A DNA stretch of 64,000 nt from Clitoria ternatea (Eukaryota > Streptophyta > Magnoliopsida > Fabales > Fabaceae), in contig CM075670.1 in the NCBI GenBank assembly GCA_037962975.1, forward strand, positions 151,966,501 through 152,030,500. Direction: 5' to 3'. A model generated the notes under the pieces. It was not told the DNA's origin, did not search any database, and saw only the letters and a list, made by a program, of their open reading frames with translations. Position numbers and translations under genes: made by a program. Below, in pieces: positions 47,931-59,900 of this stretch. Within the stretch, counting starts at the first letter, position 1; each line of letters starts with the position of its first letter.

Positions 47931-47975
47931 TCAACTTTGAATTTCGGGACGAAATTCCCAAAAAGGGGAGGAGAA

Positions 47976-50900
47976 TGTAACAACCCAGTTTTTAGTAACT
48001 GTCTTAATCTTGTAAATTTTGAAGTATGGAAGTTCTGTAAGTAGTAATAAGTAAATAAAATACCCGCAGGTAGTCTGTAATATCCCAAAAATTTCATTCT
48101 TGAGTATAATCATGGAAATTGTCTAGGCCATTAATGATATTATCCAATTTTCGAGTGAATAAAGTCTAAAATAAGACTTTCCGAGTGAATAAAAGACCTG
48201 TTTCCGAGTGAAGGTTATGACCGCGAGAAATTCTGAGTGAAGGTTGAAATTCCGAGTGAAGGTTATGTCTTTCGAGTGAGTCATGACCGAGAAAACCACT
48301 TCCGAGTGGAGTCCTGGCCTTGAAGACATTTCTGAGTGAAGTGTGTTCGAGAGAACCACTTCTGGGTGAAAGGTCCGAGTGACTCGTCTCCGAGTGACTA
48401 GTTTCCGAGTTAAACATCTTGGAGTGACTCATTTCCGAGTCAAATTGCTTAGAATGACTCGTTTCCGAAGTCAAATGTCTTCGAATGACTCATTTCCGAG
48501 TCAAATGTCTCCGAGTGATTCATTTCCGAGAGAAGTATTTTCGAATGAAAACTGACTTCGAACAAGTACCTTTCAGTCATATATATCCGAGTGGATGATA
48601 ACTGAGTGAATCATTTCCAGTGAGAGTATATCTGGACAGAGACTATAACTCCGAGTGATCTATGTCCGAGACAGGATCTTCCAAGTGAGGATGTGGATAT
48701 AATTCTGAATGAAAGGTCTCCGAGTGTGATATTCCGGGCAGTGGAGTTCCGAGTGGGAATTTCTGAGTTGAGTGTAACTCGTTCCGAGTGGAGTGCCTCC
48801 GAGTGTGTAATTCCGAGTGGGATGGTACCGTTAGGGGTATACGGTGTGAGTCTGTCCAGAAGTACTCTGCAATAACTTCGCCCGAGTGAAAGACTTAGTG
48901 CTAGGAAGCCTCGCTCGAGTGAAGTAGAAAGGAGTCAGTTTTGGAGAAATTTACCGAGTGACAGACCGAGCGAGAGATGGTCGGTCTTGGAATTGTTTAG
49001 CCGAGTGAAGGACCAATCAGGAGATGAGTCGATTTTGAAACGATTTATCGAGTGAAAGACCGATCAAGTGATGAGTTGGTTTTGGAATAGTTTGCCGAGT
49101 GATAGACCGAGCGAGTGTGGAGTCGATCTGGAATGATTTAGCCGAATGAGAGATCGAATAAGAGAGGAATCGGTTCTGGATGAGTCCGGGTGAGACATTT
49201 TCGACTGAGTCATCTCCAGGGAAGGAAAAGCCGACCAAGTGTTTCAAGCAGAAACACTTCCGAGTGAAATCCCTCCCGAGTGAAGCTATTCTGAACGAGA
49301 GACTCTGATGGAAGCTCTCGGAAAAGAGATGAGCTGAACCAGTCAGAATTGATAGGGGACTAATCAATGGAAACCGACTGGAACAGGGCTGAGACCGTGA
49401 CGTCATTCCTAACCAAAAGGTTTGCTCATGCTATTGACCGGTCGACTAGTTCACACAAATCCGAGTGTGTTACCATGGACGAGCCACCTGCAGGGAAACT
49501 TGCACCTTTTTACTCCAATCATAGCATCTTTTATATATTTTAATATATTTACTTCAATCATGCAAAGCTCTAGTAGGTAGGCGGCGGTAAAGGACAACAA
49601 TATAGCTCACTTTCTTATCTAAACCTCTATTATTACCACAATCAATGCACCTAACCTCCAGTCACGAAAAAGCTTGTCCCCCACTTGTCTTGTACATTAT
49701 TAAATCAATACCACACCTTTTCCAAGTCTGAATTCTCAGAACAACAAAAATTAGTAAAAGTCTCTCTTTCTCATTTCCTTCTCTACGTACAAGTCACTCT
49801 GATTCGAAGCTAGGACAGTAAGAAGAAAACGCTTTTCAATCAATCTAAGACCCTTCATCAAGGTAAGAGGGGATAGGGTTGTGAATAATTATGGAATGGG
49901 AAGAATTGTATGCTGATTCTAGGATTCCAGAATTATTTTCATAAATTGTTGCTCAATTTTAAAGCTGAAAACGTATGAATTTGATTCTGACTTCTTCATC
50001 GAAGTTGTAGATCTTTTTGTTATGTGAAATTTGAGACTTAAACTAACAGATTTGGATATGTATAGCATGAGTTATAGCCAAAATACTACAGCATGTCTGT
50101 TTGGAATATGTATCTTCTATTTTGCGTATATATTAATATTCTGGGAATTATACATATGTTTTTAGACTTTGATGTTGTACAAAAGTTGTAGATATTTATG
50201 TTATGGATCTATAGAAAGTGGTTTCAAGGTAAAAGGATATTTGTAGCTATAGTTATGTCAAAAATACCGAAGTATGTTCATGCTGAAAATCTATTGACAT
50301 AAATTACGAATTGTATTTTTAAAACTGGGAATTTTGTGATTAGAATTAGTGTTTAGTGTCTTCATAAAAGTTTTAGATATTTATGTTATGAGTAATTTAG
50401 AACTGGTCCCATGTCAAAATTATTTTTGTAGCTCCAGAAACGTTGAAAATACCAACATATGTACGTTTTGTTACTTTCTTTAAGATGGTTTAGTATACTG
50501 TGATTTTGTGATGTTTCTGTTTGGAATTTGAAATTATGGTCTTCATGAAAGTTGTAGATAATTTTGTTATGGAACTACAGAAAGTGGAATTACTTAAAAA
50601 AGATTTGATTTGCTCACGTTATGGTTGTTTTACTAACGTATGTTGTTGTTATAAAATGCTGAAACTTTCCTATAATGGTTATTATGGATGAAAATGATAT
50701 TTTTCATATGAGTAATGATCTATTATTGAATTATTGAGGCATTATTGATTATTGTGGATGTTAATGAGTGTCTTATACATGATATACAGTATGTATATCT
50801 TTGTCATGAATATTTATGAATGACTAAATCAATGTATACATGAATGCCTTGTGGTTATTGAGATATGTTGTTGAAACAGTATATCCATGATTCTGAAAAT

Positions 50901-51908
50901 TATTATATGTGATGTGTCCTCTGAGGACTTGTGGTTTTCCAAGTGATTATGGAAATATTGATATCATGGTATGTTAAGTCGATAAAGAGAATTAAAGGCA
51001 TTCATACATCATAAGCATTTGGACGCACTATGGAATTTAGGGGTTCCATGATTGCCTACCCTGGTGGGGGGTTACTCTATGATGAGTTAAAGCCTTATTT
51101 TCGCAGGAGCCATGAGGGTGTAGGGATTCATGGTTATGCAAATTCCTACTTGTGAACTTATTTTCGCAGGAGCCATGAGGGTGTAGGGATTCATGGTTAT
51201 GAAAATTCCTACTTGTGAACTTATTTTTGTAGGAGCCATGAGAGTGTAGGGATTCATGGTTATGCAAATTCCTACTTGTGTACTTATTTTCGCAGGAGCC
51301 ATGAGGGTGTAGGGATTCATGGTTATGCAAATTCCTACTTGTGTACTTATTTTCGCAGGAGCCATGAGGGTGTAGGGATTCATGGTTATGCAAATTCCTA
51401 CTAATGTCTCTATGAGACTTTTTACTGCAGTATTCCCACCAAACCAAAATGGATCCAACATGACATCATTTGACTAAGTTAAAGATTTATTAAATATAAA
51501 TGAACTTGTTTGGCATATTCATCATATCATTATGGTTTGTTGATTGTGTTTGTGCAATTTTATTTATTTTATATTTATTCTATATTCTGTCTCACTCTTA
51601 CATTAATTTTTATAGTGCATGCTACACAGAATGACGAGTGATGCCATTAATGAAGCTTTATGATTTATTGCTTGGACTTTGGCTTCATTTAAAAATTTAA
51701 TGGGCTGTAAAAATTATTATGTACCATGTACTGTAATCTTCTCTATCGTTTCCGCTATATAAATGTTTTATGATTTAATTGTTCACGACTAGTAAGCATG
51801 ATAGTCCACATTTATCAACTTTTACGTGACTTCAGAATTTAAATTACGAGTTTCAAAATGATTCTTTAAACGCGAAAAATTTTGTTCGAAAATTTTTTGG
51901 ACGTCACA
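47976..51908 (+). repeat. 3' LTR of element E
   Basis: 3933 bp starting TGTAACAACCC directly after the polypurine run AAAAAGGGGAGGAGAA and ending GGACGTCACA. About 205 bp longer than the 5' LTR. Almost all of the difference is three extra 63-bp minisatellite units and a 15-base insertion near 50868. Confidence 0.92.
51095..51402 (+). repeat. 63-bp minisatellite, five copies (3' LTR)
   Basis: Copies begin at 51095, 51158, 51221, 51284 and 51347. They are nearly identical. Since 63 is a multiple of three, the array keeps two frames open on the minus strand, which are not genes. Confidence 0.92.
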
Positions 51909-51913
51909 ACAAT

Positions 51914-52786
51914 GCTAAAAGGAGATTGTACTTCTGTTTTCTGTATGCTGAACTTGACTGAGTGTGAACAATTTTATATGTGTATGTTCAGGTTTACTTA
52001 ATTTGCATGATGGATATTTAAGTTATGTGTATGTTTAGGTTTATGTGTTGATGTTATGATCATTTTGATGTTACCAAATTGAATTTATTGGCAACATTAT
52101 TATTCTATCGTTGCACTTAAGAAGTTTGAAAACAGGGATTTCTTTTATTTTGAGAACACATCATTCAATTAACATTTTGCTTTGTTTAAAATGCTAAATT
52201 CAGGGTCTTTTCATCATAAATTGATCAACCTACCTGTAAAACTAAGGGCCTGTTTCAATTTAGCAAAATGTTATCTATTTCCATTTTCTTTCAATTTAAT
52301 TACAAAAGATGCTAACTTATTCCACCATTGTCAGTATAGATCCTTCAAACTATGAAGGAAGTGTAAAAATAATGTGGCATTTGTTGTTGTTTTATTATTA
52401 GTAAAAACATGAGAAGGAAACAAAAAATAATTTGTTAAATCAAACATAACCATTTTATAATTCTTTTAGCTTAAACCTTCATATAACATAACCATTACCA
52501 ACTCATGATAAGGAAACAAAAAGTAATTTGTTAAATCAAACATAACCATTTTATAATTCTTTTAGCTTAAACCTTCATATAACATAACCATTACTAGCTC
52601 ATGAGAAGGAAACAGAAAATAATTTGTTAAATCAAACATAACCATTTTATAATTCTGGATCATACATTTTAGCCTCTAAAGAGAAGTAACTAGGACAAAA
52701 AGAAATTTTCAAATCATTTTTGTCAATAACCTGGTACCTTGGCTGCATAATATGATTCTAATACTAATAACAAAACAACAGCCCCA
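51914..52786. repeat. MULE interior with a 96-bp tandem repeat
   Basis: No coding. At 52411-52658 a 96-bp unit, starting GAGAAGGAAAC or GATAAGGAAAC, occurs 2.6 times (starts 52411, 52507, 52603). The region lies between the convergent transposase and GRF genes, so it would hold their 3' ends. Confidence 0.75.
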
Positions 52787-53265
52787 TTATACTTTCATGA
52801 TCATAACCAACAGCCCTATTAAAAAAGACAAAAATACAACACTTTGACTAATCAAAACCATCTTCAACTTTCGCAGTTCTTGCTGGGTTTCCAAGCCTTC
52901 TTTCACCAAGGATTCCATGTGCATATGCCATTTACCTTCTTCATTTCGTTTAACTTGGGTCATGGCTTCACAAATATCCCTATGAACATCAGATTTGTGC
53001 CCTGTAATGACAGACTCCATCTCTGTTAGCTTACAAATCAGCACATTCTCCATTCTTCCTCATGAATAACTAAATCCCCATCCTAGACCCAAGAAAAGAA
53101 ATCATATTATCCTCCTTGAAGTTGTGCGCATGTCCAGAATTGACGGTTCAGGTTATTCATTGTGTGGGACACACATAGGGCTGGTAGGTCGCCACAATGG
53201 CAACGAAGCCGACGTTGAGGTTGGTTGGAGGATGAGGACGACGATCCCTGACTCCTATCTTCCAT
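52787..53265 (-). pseudogene. GRF zinc-finger / coiled-coil / membrane-anchor protein remnant (second MULE gene)
   Basis: On the minus strand the ATG at 53265 starts MEDRSQGSSSSSSNQPQRR, followed by a GRF-type zinc finger pattern (RCHCGD, then SHTMNNLNRQFWTCAQ, then YDFFSWV) with two in-frame stops (TAA, TAG) in its distal part. After a frameshift an open frame at 53053-52787 encodes a charged helix with heptad character (MESLVKEGLETQQELRKLK) and ends in a hydrophobic segment (SQSVVFLSFLIGLLVMIMKV) that could anchor in a membrane. GRF fingers bind nucleic acid. It starts just inside the right inverted repeat and points toward the transposase, which suggests that it is the second gene of the MULE and not a host gene. 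Not translatable as it stands. Confidence 0.65.
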
Positions 53266-53493
53266 GATGGGTTTGCCTCAGCCTCCACAATCACAGGGAG
53301 GTTCACGTTAAGAGACCAACAATGAAGTAAACCAGAGACAAAAGGAGAAGAAAGTGGGGGAAGATGAACAAAACGTCGAAGAAGGAGAAGAAGCAACACT
53401 TAATGACGAGAAGAATAAGGAGAAGGACAAAAATACTTAGGGTTTGCCCAAAACGGCGTTGTAGTTTAATAAGTGTGTGTTGGCTTTCAGAGA

Positions 53494-53705
53494 CAAAAAC
53501 GACATCGTTTTGATGGAAACGTGGCATCCCTGTTGAGATTTAACAAGCCATGTCAGCTGACTCTAACGAACGTTTACACTCTATTAACGACAGGGATCTA
53601 TGTGTCCGACGATAACGGACGTGAAGGACTAACAAGACTAACTTACTAATTAGAAGACGTAAGTGTCCGACGCTGTTGGAGTTAGGGAGAACTAACTCGG
53701 ATGTT
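53494..53705 (-). repeat. MULE right terminal inverted repeat
   Basis: Reverse complement of 20333-20545 over about 210 bp with scattered changes and a few small indels. The outer end reads AACTCGGATGTT. It would serve as promoter of the minus-strand GRF gene. Confidence 0.88.
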
Positions 53706-53970
53706 TATTAAAATATGTTGAAGTGAATATATTAAAATAATACCAGAAAATATGTCCCGATCAACCTGCCCATATTAAAATATGTTGAAGTGGATATTTA
53801 AGACTTGTTGACTAGGGTATGGAAAAGGAAATCATCCAATTAAAAATTTAGAAAGAGTTGAATTGAACCGGAGGAGTGAGAACACAGGTTAAAAGGAGTA
53901 AACCCTAAGACTAAAAATTTAAATAGCAGACCATTGAGGTCTGTTTGAACTTGGTGTAGAGAGAGAGGAC
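53706..53970 (+). promoter_or_regulatory. Upstream region of the SAD2-like gene
   Basis: Only 265 bases separate the MULE end from the start codon. A phrase ATTAAAATATGTTGAAGTG occurs twice (53708 and about 53776), and the MULE boundary lies in the first copy. No certain TATA box was identified; TATTTAAGA at about 53795 is a candidate. Confidence 0.4.
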
Positions 53971-56900
53971 ATGGAGGTGGGTGCAGTCCTGCAAGCTGCT
54001 CTGAGTTCCAATCCCGATGTTCGGAAAGGCGCGGAGCTGAGGTTGGAGGAGATGCAGCGATCCCCCCAGCATCCGGTGAGCCTCCTCCAAATCATCGTCG
54101 ACAACAACATCGACACCTCCGTCCGCCAAGTTGCTGCCATTCACTTCAAGAACTTCGTCGCTAAGAATTGGTCCCAAGAACACTCCATCTTCGATAAAGA
54201 CGCCCTCAGGAATCACATCCTCCTCTTTCTCCCTCAACTTCCTTCTCTCTTGAGGTACTGCAATTACAATTCCACTTCTACTCCTAGTCTCCTACCAGTA
54301 GTAGTAGTACAATTTGCTTTCTCTTTCTTATTTTCTCATTCGTGTAATTTATTTTCTACTGCTTCCGTAGGGTGCAGCTTGGAGAGTGCCTCAAAACGAT
54401 TATACACTGTGATTATCCCGACCAGTGTCCTAATCTCCTTGACTGGATCAAGCATAATTTATACGATCAACAGGTCTATGCTGCCTTGTTTGTCTTGCGG
54501 ATTCTTTCTAGAAAATACGAGTAACTCCTTTATTCTTTACTATCTCTGTTTCTATTTATCTATATAGAATTTGTTCCTTTTTATTTGTTGTATTTGTTGT
54601 ATTAAGACAATATTACAATATTGAGGATTGCGTTTCTACTAATATCCTTTGATCAATACTAGGATCCTTTTATCGAAGGTTGTCTCGCAAATCTACGCAA
54701 TTGTAGAGGCACAATGTAGACTCTACTCAAAAACTCGTAAGAGTTTACTTCACACTAGAAGTAATATAAAAAATAATATCAGACATGCATCCAAACAATA
54801 TATACTATCCCTGAATAGTTGAAAACTGAAAATTCAACCATCATAATTAAAGCAAACCATTGTTAACAAGTCATAACAAATACAAATAAAACCAATCAAA
54901 GACCAAATCAAATGTCCCCTTGCTGAAACTAAAAAGCAACATCAAAGATGACATGATTTTCAAATATCTAATGATCCTCCATCTACATCATTTTCATCTT
55001 CATCAAGGTCTTCCCCAGATAATAGGGGCTCATCAATATCCATACTAAGTCCCAAATCCTAATTGTCATTTGATGTTGCATTTACATTGCTTGAACCTCC
55101 TACCTTCACTTGGACCACATCCACATTGCTAATTTGTACCTTGTCTTCATTCCCTTGGCTAGGTTGTTGAACATTCTCTTCAAATTGTCTTTGGTTATCC
55201 ATTCATCATTGGATTGAACCTCATCAAAAGATAGGACAACATTCGTTCTTCTTTGTTTAGTATTTAACTTAAAGTTGTACATAGCATAAACTAAGTCATT
55301 CATCTTTTTCCGATGGAGGCAGTTTTTTCTCTTTGTATGAACCTAGAAACAAAGCATAAAATGCTAAGTTTCAATTTTCTAATTCTAATTTCTAACGTAT
55401 TAAAAGCCTTAAACATTATCTTACTTAATACTTACCATTTCAAAGGAGTTCCAATTACGTTCACATCTTGAAGAGCTACAAGTTAAGCTTAGAATGCGGA
55501 TAACAAATTTCTTCAATTCTGAACATGTGGATCCATGCAAGTCCCAACATTTTGTAGGAAGATGCTTCTTCCCAGTAATCTTTGCAGTTTCAAGCTCAAA
55601 ATGTCCTTTGGCATTATGAAGTTTAGAAAGTTGCAACAAAATCTTGTTCTTTTCTTCTGGGTCACTTACCAACCTTCAACCTTCCCATACAGTTAAATAA
55701 TCCTTGATTCACCTCAAAGTCATCATCTCTAAAGTTTGCGTCATAATGGAAGCTAGGATTAAGGTAGTAAACAACTACATGTAAGGGCCTATGCAATTGA
55801 TTATCCCATCCATTCTCAATGATTGCCCATAAAGTCTTATAGCTACAAATAAAAAACCCCATAAACTAAAATTAGACTTTCTAGTTCTATAATCTATTAA
55901 CGATAATTCAAATGGAAATAGAACATGAACACCAAATAGAAATTAGTGCCTGTTTACCTTTTTTTAACATCATCAAAGTTAGAGTTGATTTTCTCCTTAG
56001 CTGAATCCATCCCTTCATAAAAGAAACTCATTGCGGGTTTTTCATCTGAATCAACCAAACGATGGACTTGTATGAGATGAGCAACAACTTTGAGGCAAAT
56101 GATGATGATGTTCTTTCAAAAGTGACTATCCAATTCTGTAGAGGCAACCTTTCTTCCATCTTGTGCATAGAGGAAAACTTTCTTGATTTCCATGCATTTG
56201 AACTATACATACTCATCAAACCCGCTTTATTTTCATTAACACGTGATAGAGTCAAATGGGAGGTCGCAAATCTAGTCACGCTCGGCCTAATCAAGTCCCT
56301 TCCTTCAGTGAACTTCTTCATCCCGGAGGAAATAAGCATAGTTTGAGAATATACGTAGGTAGTGATTTTCCATCCTTTATAGTTACCTCATACACCTTCA
56401 AATTCTTTTCAAAATCCTCCAAAATTAGATCAATACCATGAGCGACTCTCGGAATTCAGTATAAATTTTTTCTTTTTTCCATCAACTTCTCTCTCATTGT
56501 GTTGTAATTCACAAGATTATTTGTGACTACCTGCACTACATTCTCCTCTCCAACATACTCCATAACATATCCAGCATATCGAAAACTTTATTGGTTGTTT
56601 TTGAAATGTCAGAAGTGTCTAGTGAATAGAGAAAGACATACCTCTCGGGCTATTCACCAAAATTTTGCAAATTGAACACCTTTTCCTATCTGTCTACCCA
56701 TTTGACATAATCGTACTCCTCCCTAAAATCTTCAAGCATTGCGTTAGTTTGACCCACTGTTTGCTTCCAAAGCTTCTCTTTGACTTCATGATATGATGGA
56801 TGTTTATAACCAATTCCATATCTTCCAATGGCCTCACACATTTTCACAAACTCAGGATTCTTGATACAATTAAAGGGGATGACACTTATATAAAAAATTT

Positions 56901-59900
56901 TGCAGCTTGTTGATCAACATCCTCTGATGTTCTTCATCATTTGGTTAAGAGTTGCTTGAACATCACCACTAACTTTCCTGCTGGTTGTTTGACTTGAACG
57001 TTACACATGCCCCTCACTTTCATTCACAACATCAGCTTTCTTTCTTTTCTTCTTAGATGCCTCCTCCTTAGCCCCTGCACAAACCTTCATCATCAATTCT
57101 TTAATATCACTAGGCACAGTAGGACAAGGTTCTGAACCCTCCCTATTTCCTGCAAGGTGACTTGAGCTGCAATTGCATTTTACTTTCCTTCCATTGCCAT
57201 CAACATCTACCCCATGTTTCCAACCAATGTCAGACCTATTTCCAGGGGCATTCTTTCTTCCTTTAAGAGGAGGTTTACCCCCTGAATAGTGTTGCTTGAA
57301 GCCTTTGATCCACCAGCTGGCTTAGACATGCTGGACAGAGCAGAGAGGAACAAGTAACAAAATACAGACAAAACATTTGAGGGAGGAGAACAAGAACAGA
57401 ATCAGCTAATCAAGGGAAACAGAACAAGCTAATCAATGGAAACAACCAGAAGGGGGAAAAGAAAAAAAAGGAGGAGAACAAGAATAGAACAACAACAGTT
57501 GGGCACACAAAAGTTGAACAGAACATTAAAGGGAGGAGAACAACTAAACAGGAACAGTTCAGCACACATTATTTGAGCTGAAGTGGAACTGTGCGAGGAA
57601 AAGAGAAAAATGCACCCGCTACTGTTTGATGGGGGTGTGTGAGAAGCACCTTGTCAGAGTTTCGCTAGTGTCGAAGTTGACAGTGGCACTGCTGGCGTCA
57701 GGGATCAGAGCTGGTGTTTGCAAGTCGCAACTCACAAGGCATAAAGACACGTCTAGTTTTCACAATTTGCAAATGTCGTTCAAAGATTAAGGAAACAAAA
57801 TAGAAAAGGGGGAAATCTTATCAAAACACTATGTTTTGGTTAAGTTGGGTTGGGGGCTAAGGTTTCAGTTTGTTCAAACTCGCCAGCTCGGGAGCAAAAT
57901 CACGATTCTGACCAAGTTTGTATGATTTAGAACCGATCCAAAACGAAATGGCTACCTAGAAAGGTAAACTTGTCTGATTTTGAGTTAACACTTGAGTTTG
58001 ACAACCATGCTTTTATGATCAAAGAGTCTAATTAATTAATTATAGGGTAGATTAGGAATTCCATCCAATATTTGACCATGTTAATTTCGCATGATCGCGA
58101 TGCGTTTGTGGTGGGATGTTGCGTCGCCGTGGTTGGATGTTGCGTCGCAGTGGTTGGCTGCCACATAGAGGACATCATGGGTGCGTTTTGGGTTGCGGGC
58201 ATTGCAAAGTGTGCAACCATCGGTGTTTAGGGTTCTTGGGTCCTTGTTCGTGCCCGTGACAGGGAAAGACACTCAATACGAAGTCTTTTGTTTTAAATTC
58301 ATAAAGGTATTTTTGTAAATACTCTTTTAAAACTGATTTAGCTAATTTTTTAATTAAAAACTTAAATTTAAAAAAAACCCTGAAATAAGACTCACAAAAG
58401 CACTCTCTCCGTCGTTCTGAAAGAAGCACACTAGGTTGCTCTGTTTTTGCAACCTCTCGTGTTTCATCTCCCCCTTGCTCTTATGTCACCTTCTTAGCTC
58501 TCAGCCTCATCACGGCGACTGTGCCAAAGCCGGCATGCATCACAAGTGTTCTCACTGAGCACAAGCACCACTGTTTTGGTTTCAGACACACCTCTCTCAG
58601 TTTGTTTTTCTGTTCCTCCTTTGCCCCGTTCTTTGCTTTGTTGCTACTACCTCTGCCTTTGTCAAGTTGTTTTCCTCCAGCCACCACTTTTGGGGGCGTC
58701 TTGACCTCTGTCAGCCCTCCGACACATCTTTCGTCACCTCAGACTCTCTGACAGCAATCTCTCCATCTTTTGTTGCTGTTTTTGGCGCTGATACATCAAT
58801 GGCCTTAGAAAGCTATTTGCTTCTTTATTTCCTTCATTTTGGATACTTGGGATGTGTTATGACTGTTTTCAATTTGGATTTGTGCCATTAGATGTGTTTA
58901 ATTTTCTGTTTTGATGTGTTTGTAATTTTAAAAATTTTTCCAGCATATATACACGTCTCTAGATTATATATTTTTAATTTAATTTTCTATTCCGTGAAAG
59001 GATAGATTCTCGGCTGCGATTCGTGTCGTGATTGCTAGTTACCAGTTTTGGGGTTTGCCATGACACTCCGTGATCTGGGATTAACTACTTAGATATTACA
59101 TAAAATAATGATTAGATTTTTGGCCTGGGGAGTTTCTTCTCAACCGGGATAGATGGATAGGAATGTGTGTAATTTCTTGTTTATCAGGACAGATAAATAG
59201 GAATGGTTGGGAAGATCAGTATGAGCGAAGTTAGTATTCAATAAAATTCCAAGATAAACATATTACAAGTTTGCGTTAGTGTTGTTGCCAGGTTCAAGTC
59301 AGATGAAGATAGGACGCCACTTTTTCATATTGTGGAAGAGACGTTTCATCAGCTTCTCAATATATTTAATGGTCTTGTTCACATTGCTAATCCATCACCT
59401 GAAGTAGCAGAATTGATCAAGCTTATCTGTAAAATTTTCTGGTCTTCCATTTATGTACGTCTTTTCTCTTTTTACATAATGATTTTTCTTATTGCTTGCA
59501 ATATTATGTATCTTCTCTTTCTGAGTATAGCATAGTTTCTGCTGCATTCCATGTTCCTGCTTCCCAGTCTTTTCTGTTCGCCAGCTTAGTTGTCAAAATG
59601 AAATGTGTGATTGTTTAACTTTGTTCAGATGGAGATTCCAAAGGTTTTGTTTGATCAAAATGTGTTCAATGGTTGGATGATGTTGTTTTTGAATGTGCTG
59701 GAAAGGCCTGTTCCCTTGGAAGGTCAGCCTGCTGATCCCGAGCATCGAAAATCATGGGGTTGGTGGAAGGTCAAAAAATGGACGGTTCACATTCTCAACA
59801 GGCTCTACTCTCGGTATGTTTGAGGTGTGGATTCACTAGATCAACAAATGACCGTTGCTGTTGAGTGATTGATTGATTTCTCTATTTCTATGGGTCTTTA

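Larger units (their letters stand above)
41922..51908 (+). mobile_element. Complete chromovirus-like Ty3/gypsy element with degenerate interior (element E)
   Basis: Two long LTRs (41922-45649 and 47976-51908) flank only 2.3 kb. A perfect ACAAT duplication bounds it (41917-41921 and 51909-51913). The initiator-Met primer site follows the 5' LTR, and a polypurine tract precedes the 3' LTR after a phrase (TTTCGGGACGAAATTCC) typical of the pol 3' end. The interior has a broken gag and then about 1.4 kb related to another LTR family; protease, polymerase and integrase are missing. The gag type and primer site suggest the Tekay/Del chromovirus lineage. The first base pair of the 5' LTR has changed from TG to TA. 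Confidence 0.9.
20333..53705 (+). mobile_element. Mutator-like element (MULE), MuDR-type, with five nested LTR insertions
   Basis: Long terminal inverted repeats at 20333-20545 and 53494-53705 enclose a MuDR-type transposase remnant (plus strand) and a GRF zinc-finger gene remnant (minus strand). Subtracting five LTR insertions and their duplicated bases leaves about 6.5 kb. The flanks share TATTAAAATA (20323-20332 and 53706-53715), a plausible 10-bp target duplication; the left end then has five extra bases (GAGTG) that the right end lacks. MULEs make 8-11-bp duplications and favour sites near gene 5' ends, which fits the position 265 bp before the SAD2-like start codon. The coding parts carry stops and frameshifts, so this copy is dead. 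Confidence 0.8.

Noticed and set aside
51037..51461. Two overlapping minus-strand open frames of 124-136 codons with repeated SRNLHNHESLHPHG-type units
   Set aside because: They are the 63-bp minisatellite of the element E 3' LTR read through; the 5' LTR with two units has no such frame.
54700..58010. Terminal inverted repeats of the hAT element (about 54716 and 57965)
   Set aside because: Similarity is weak and no 8-bp duplication was found; boundaries are left open.
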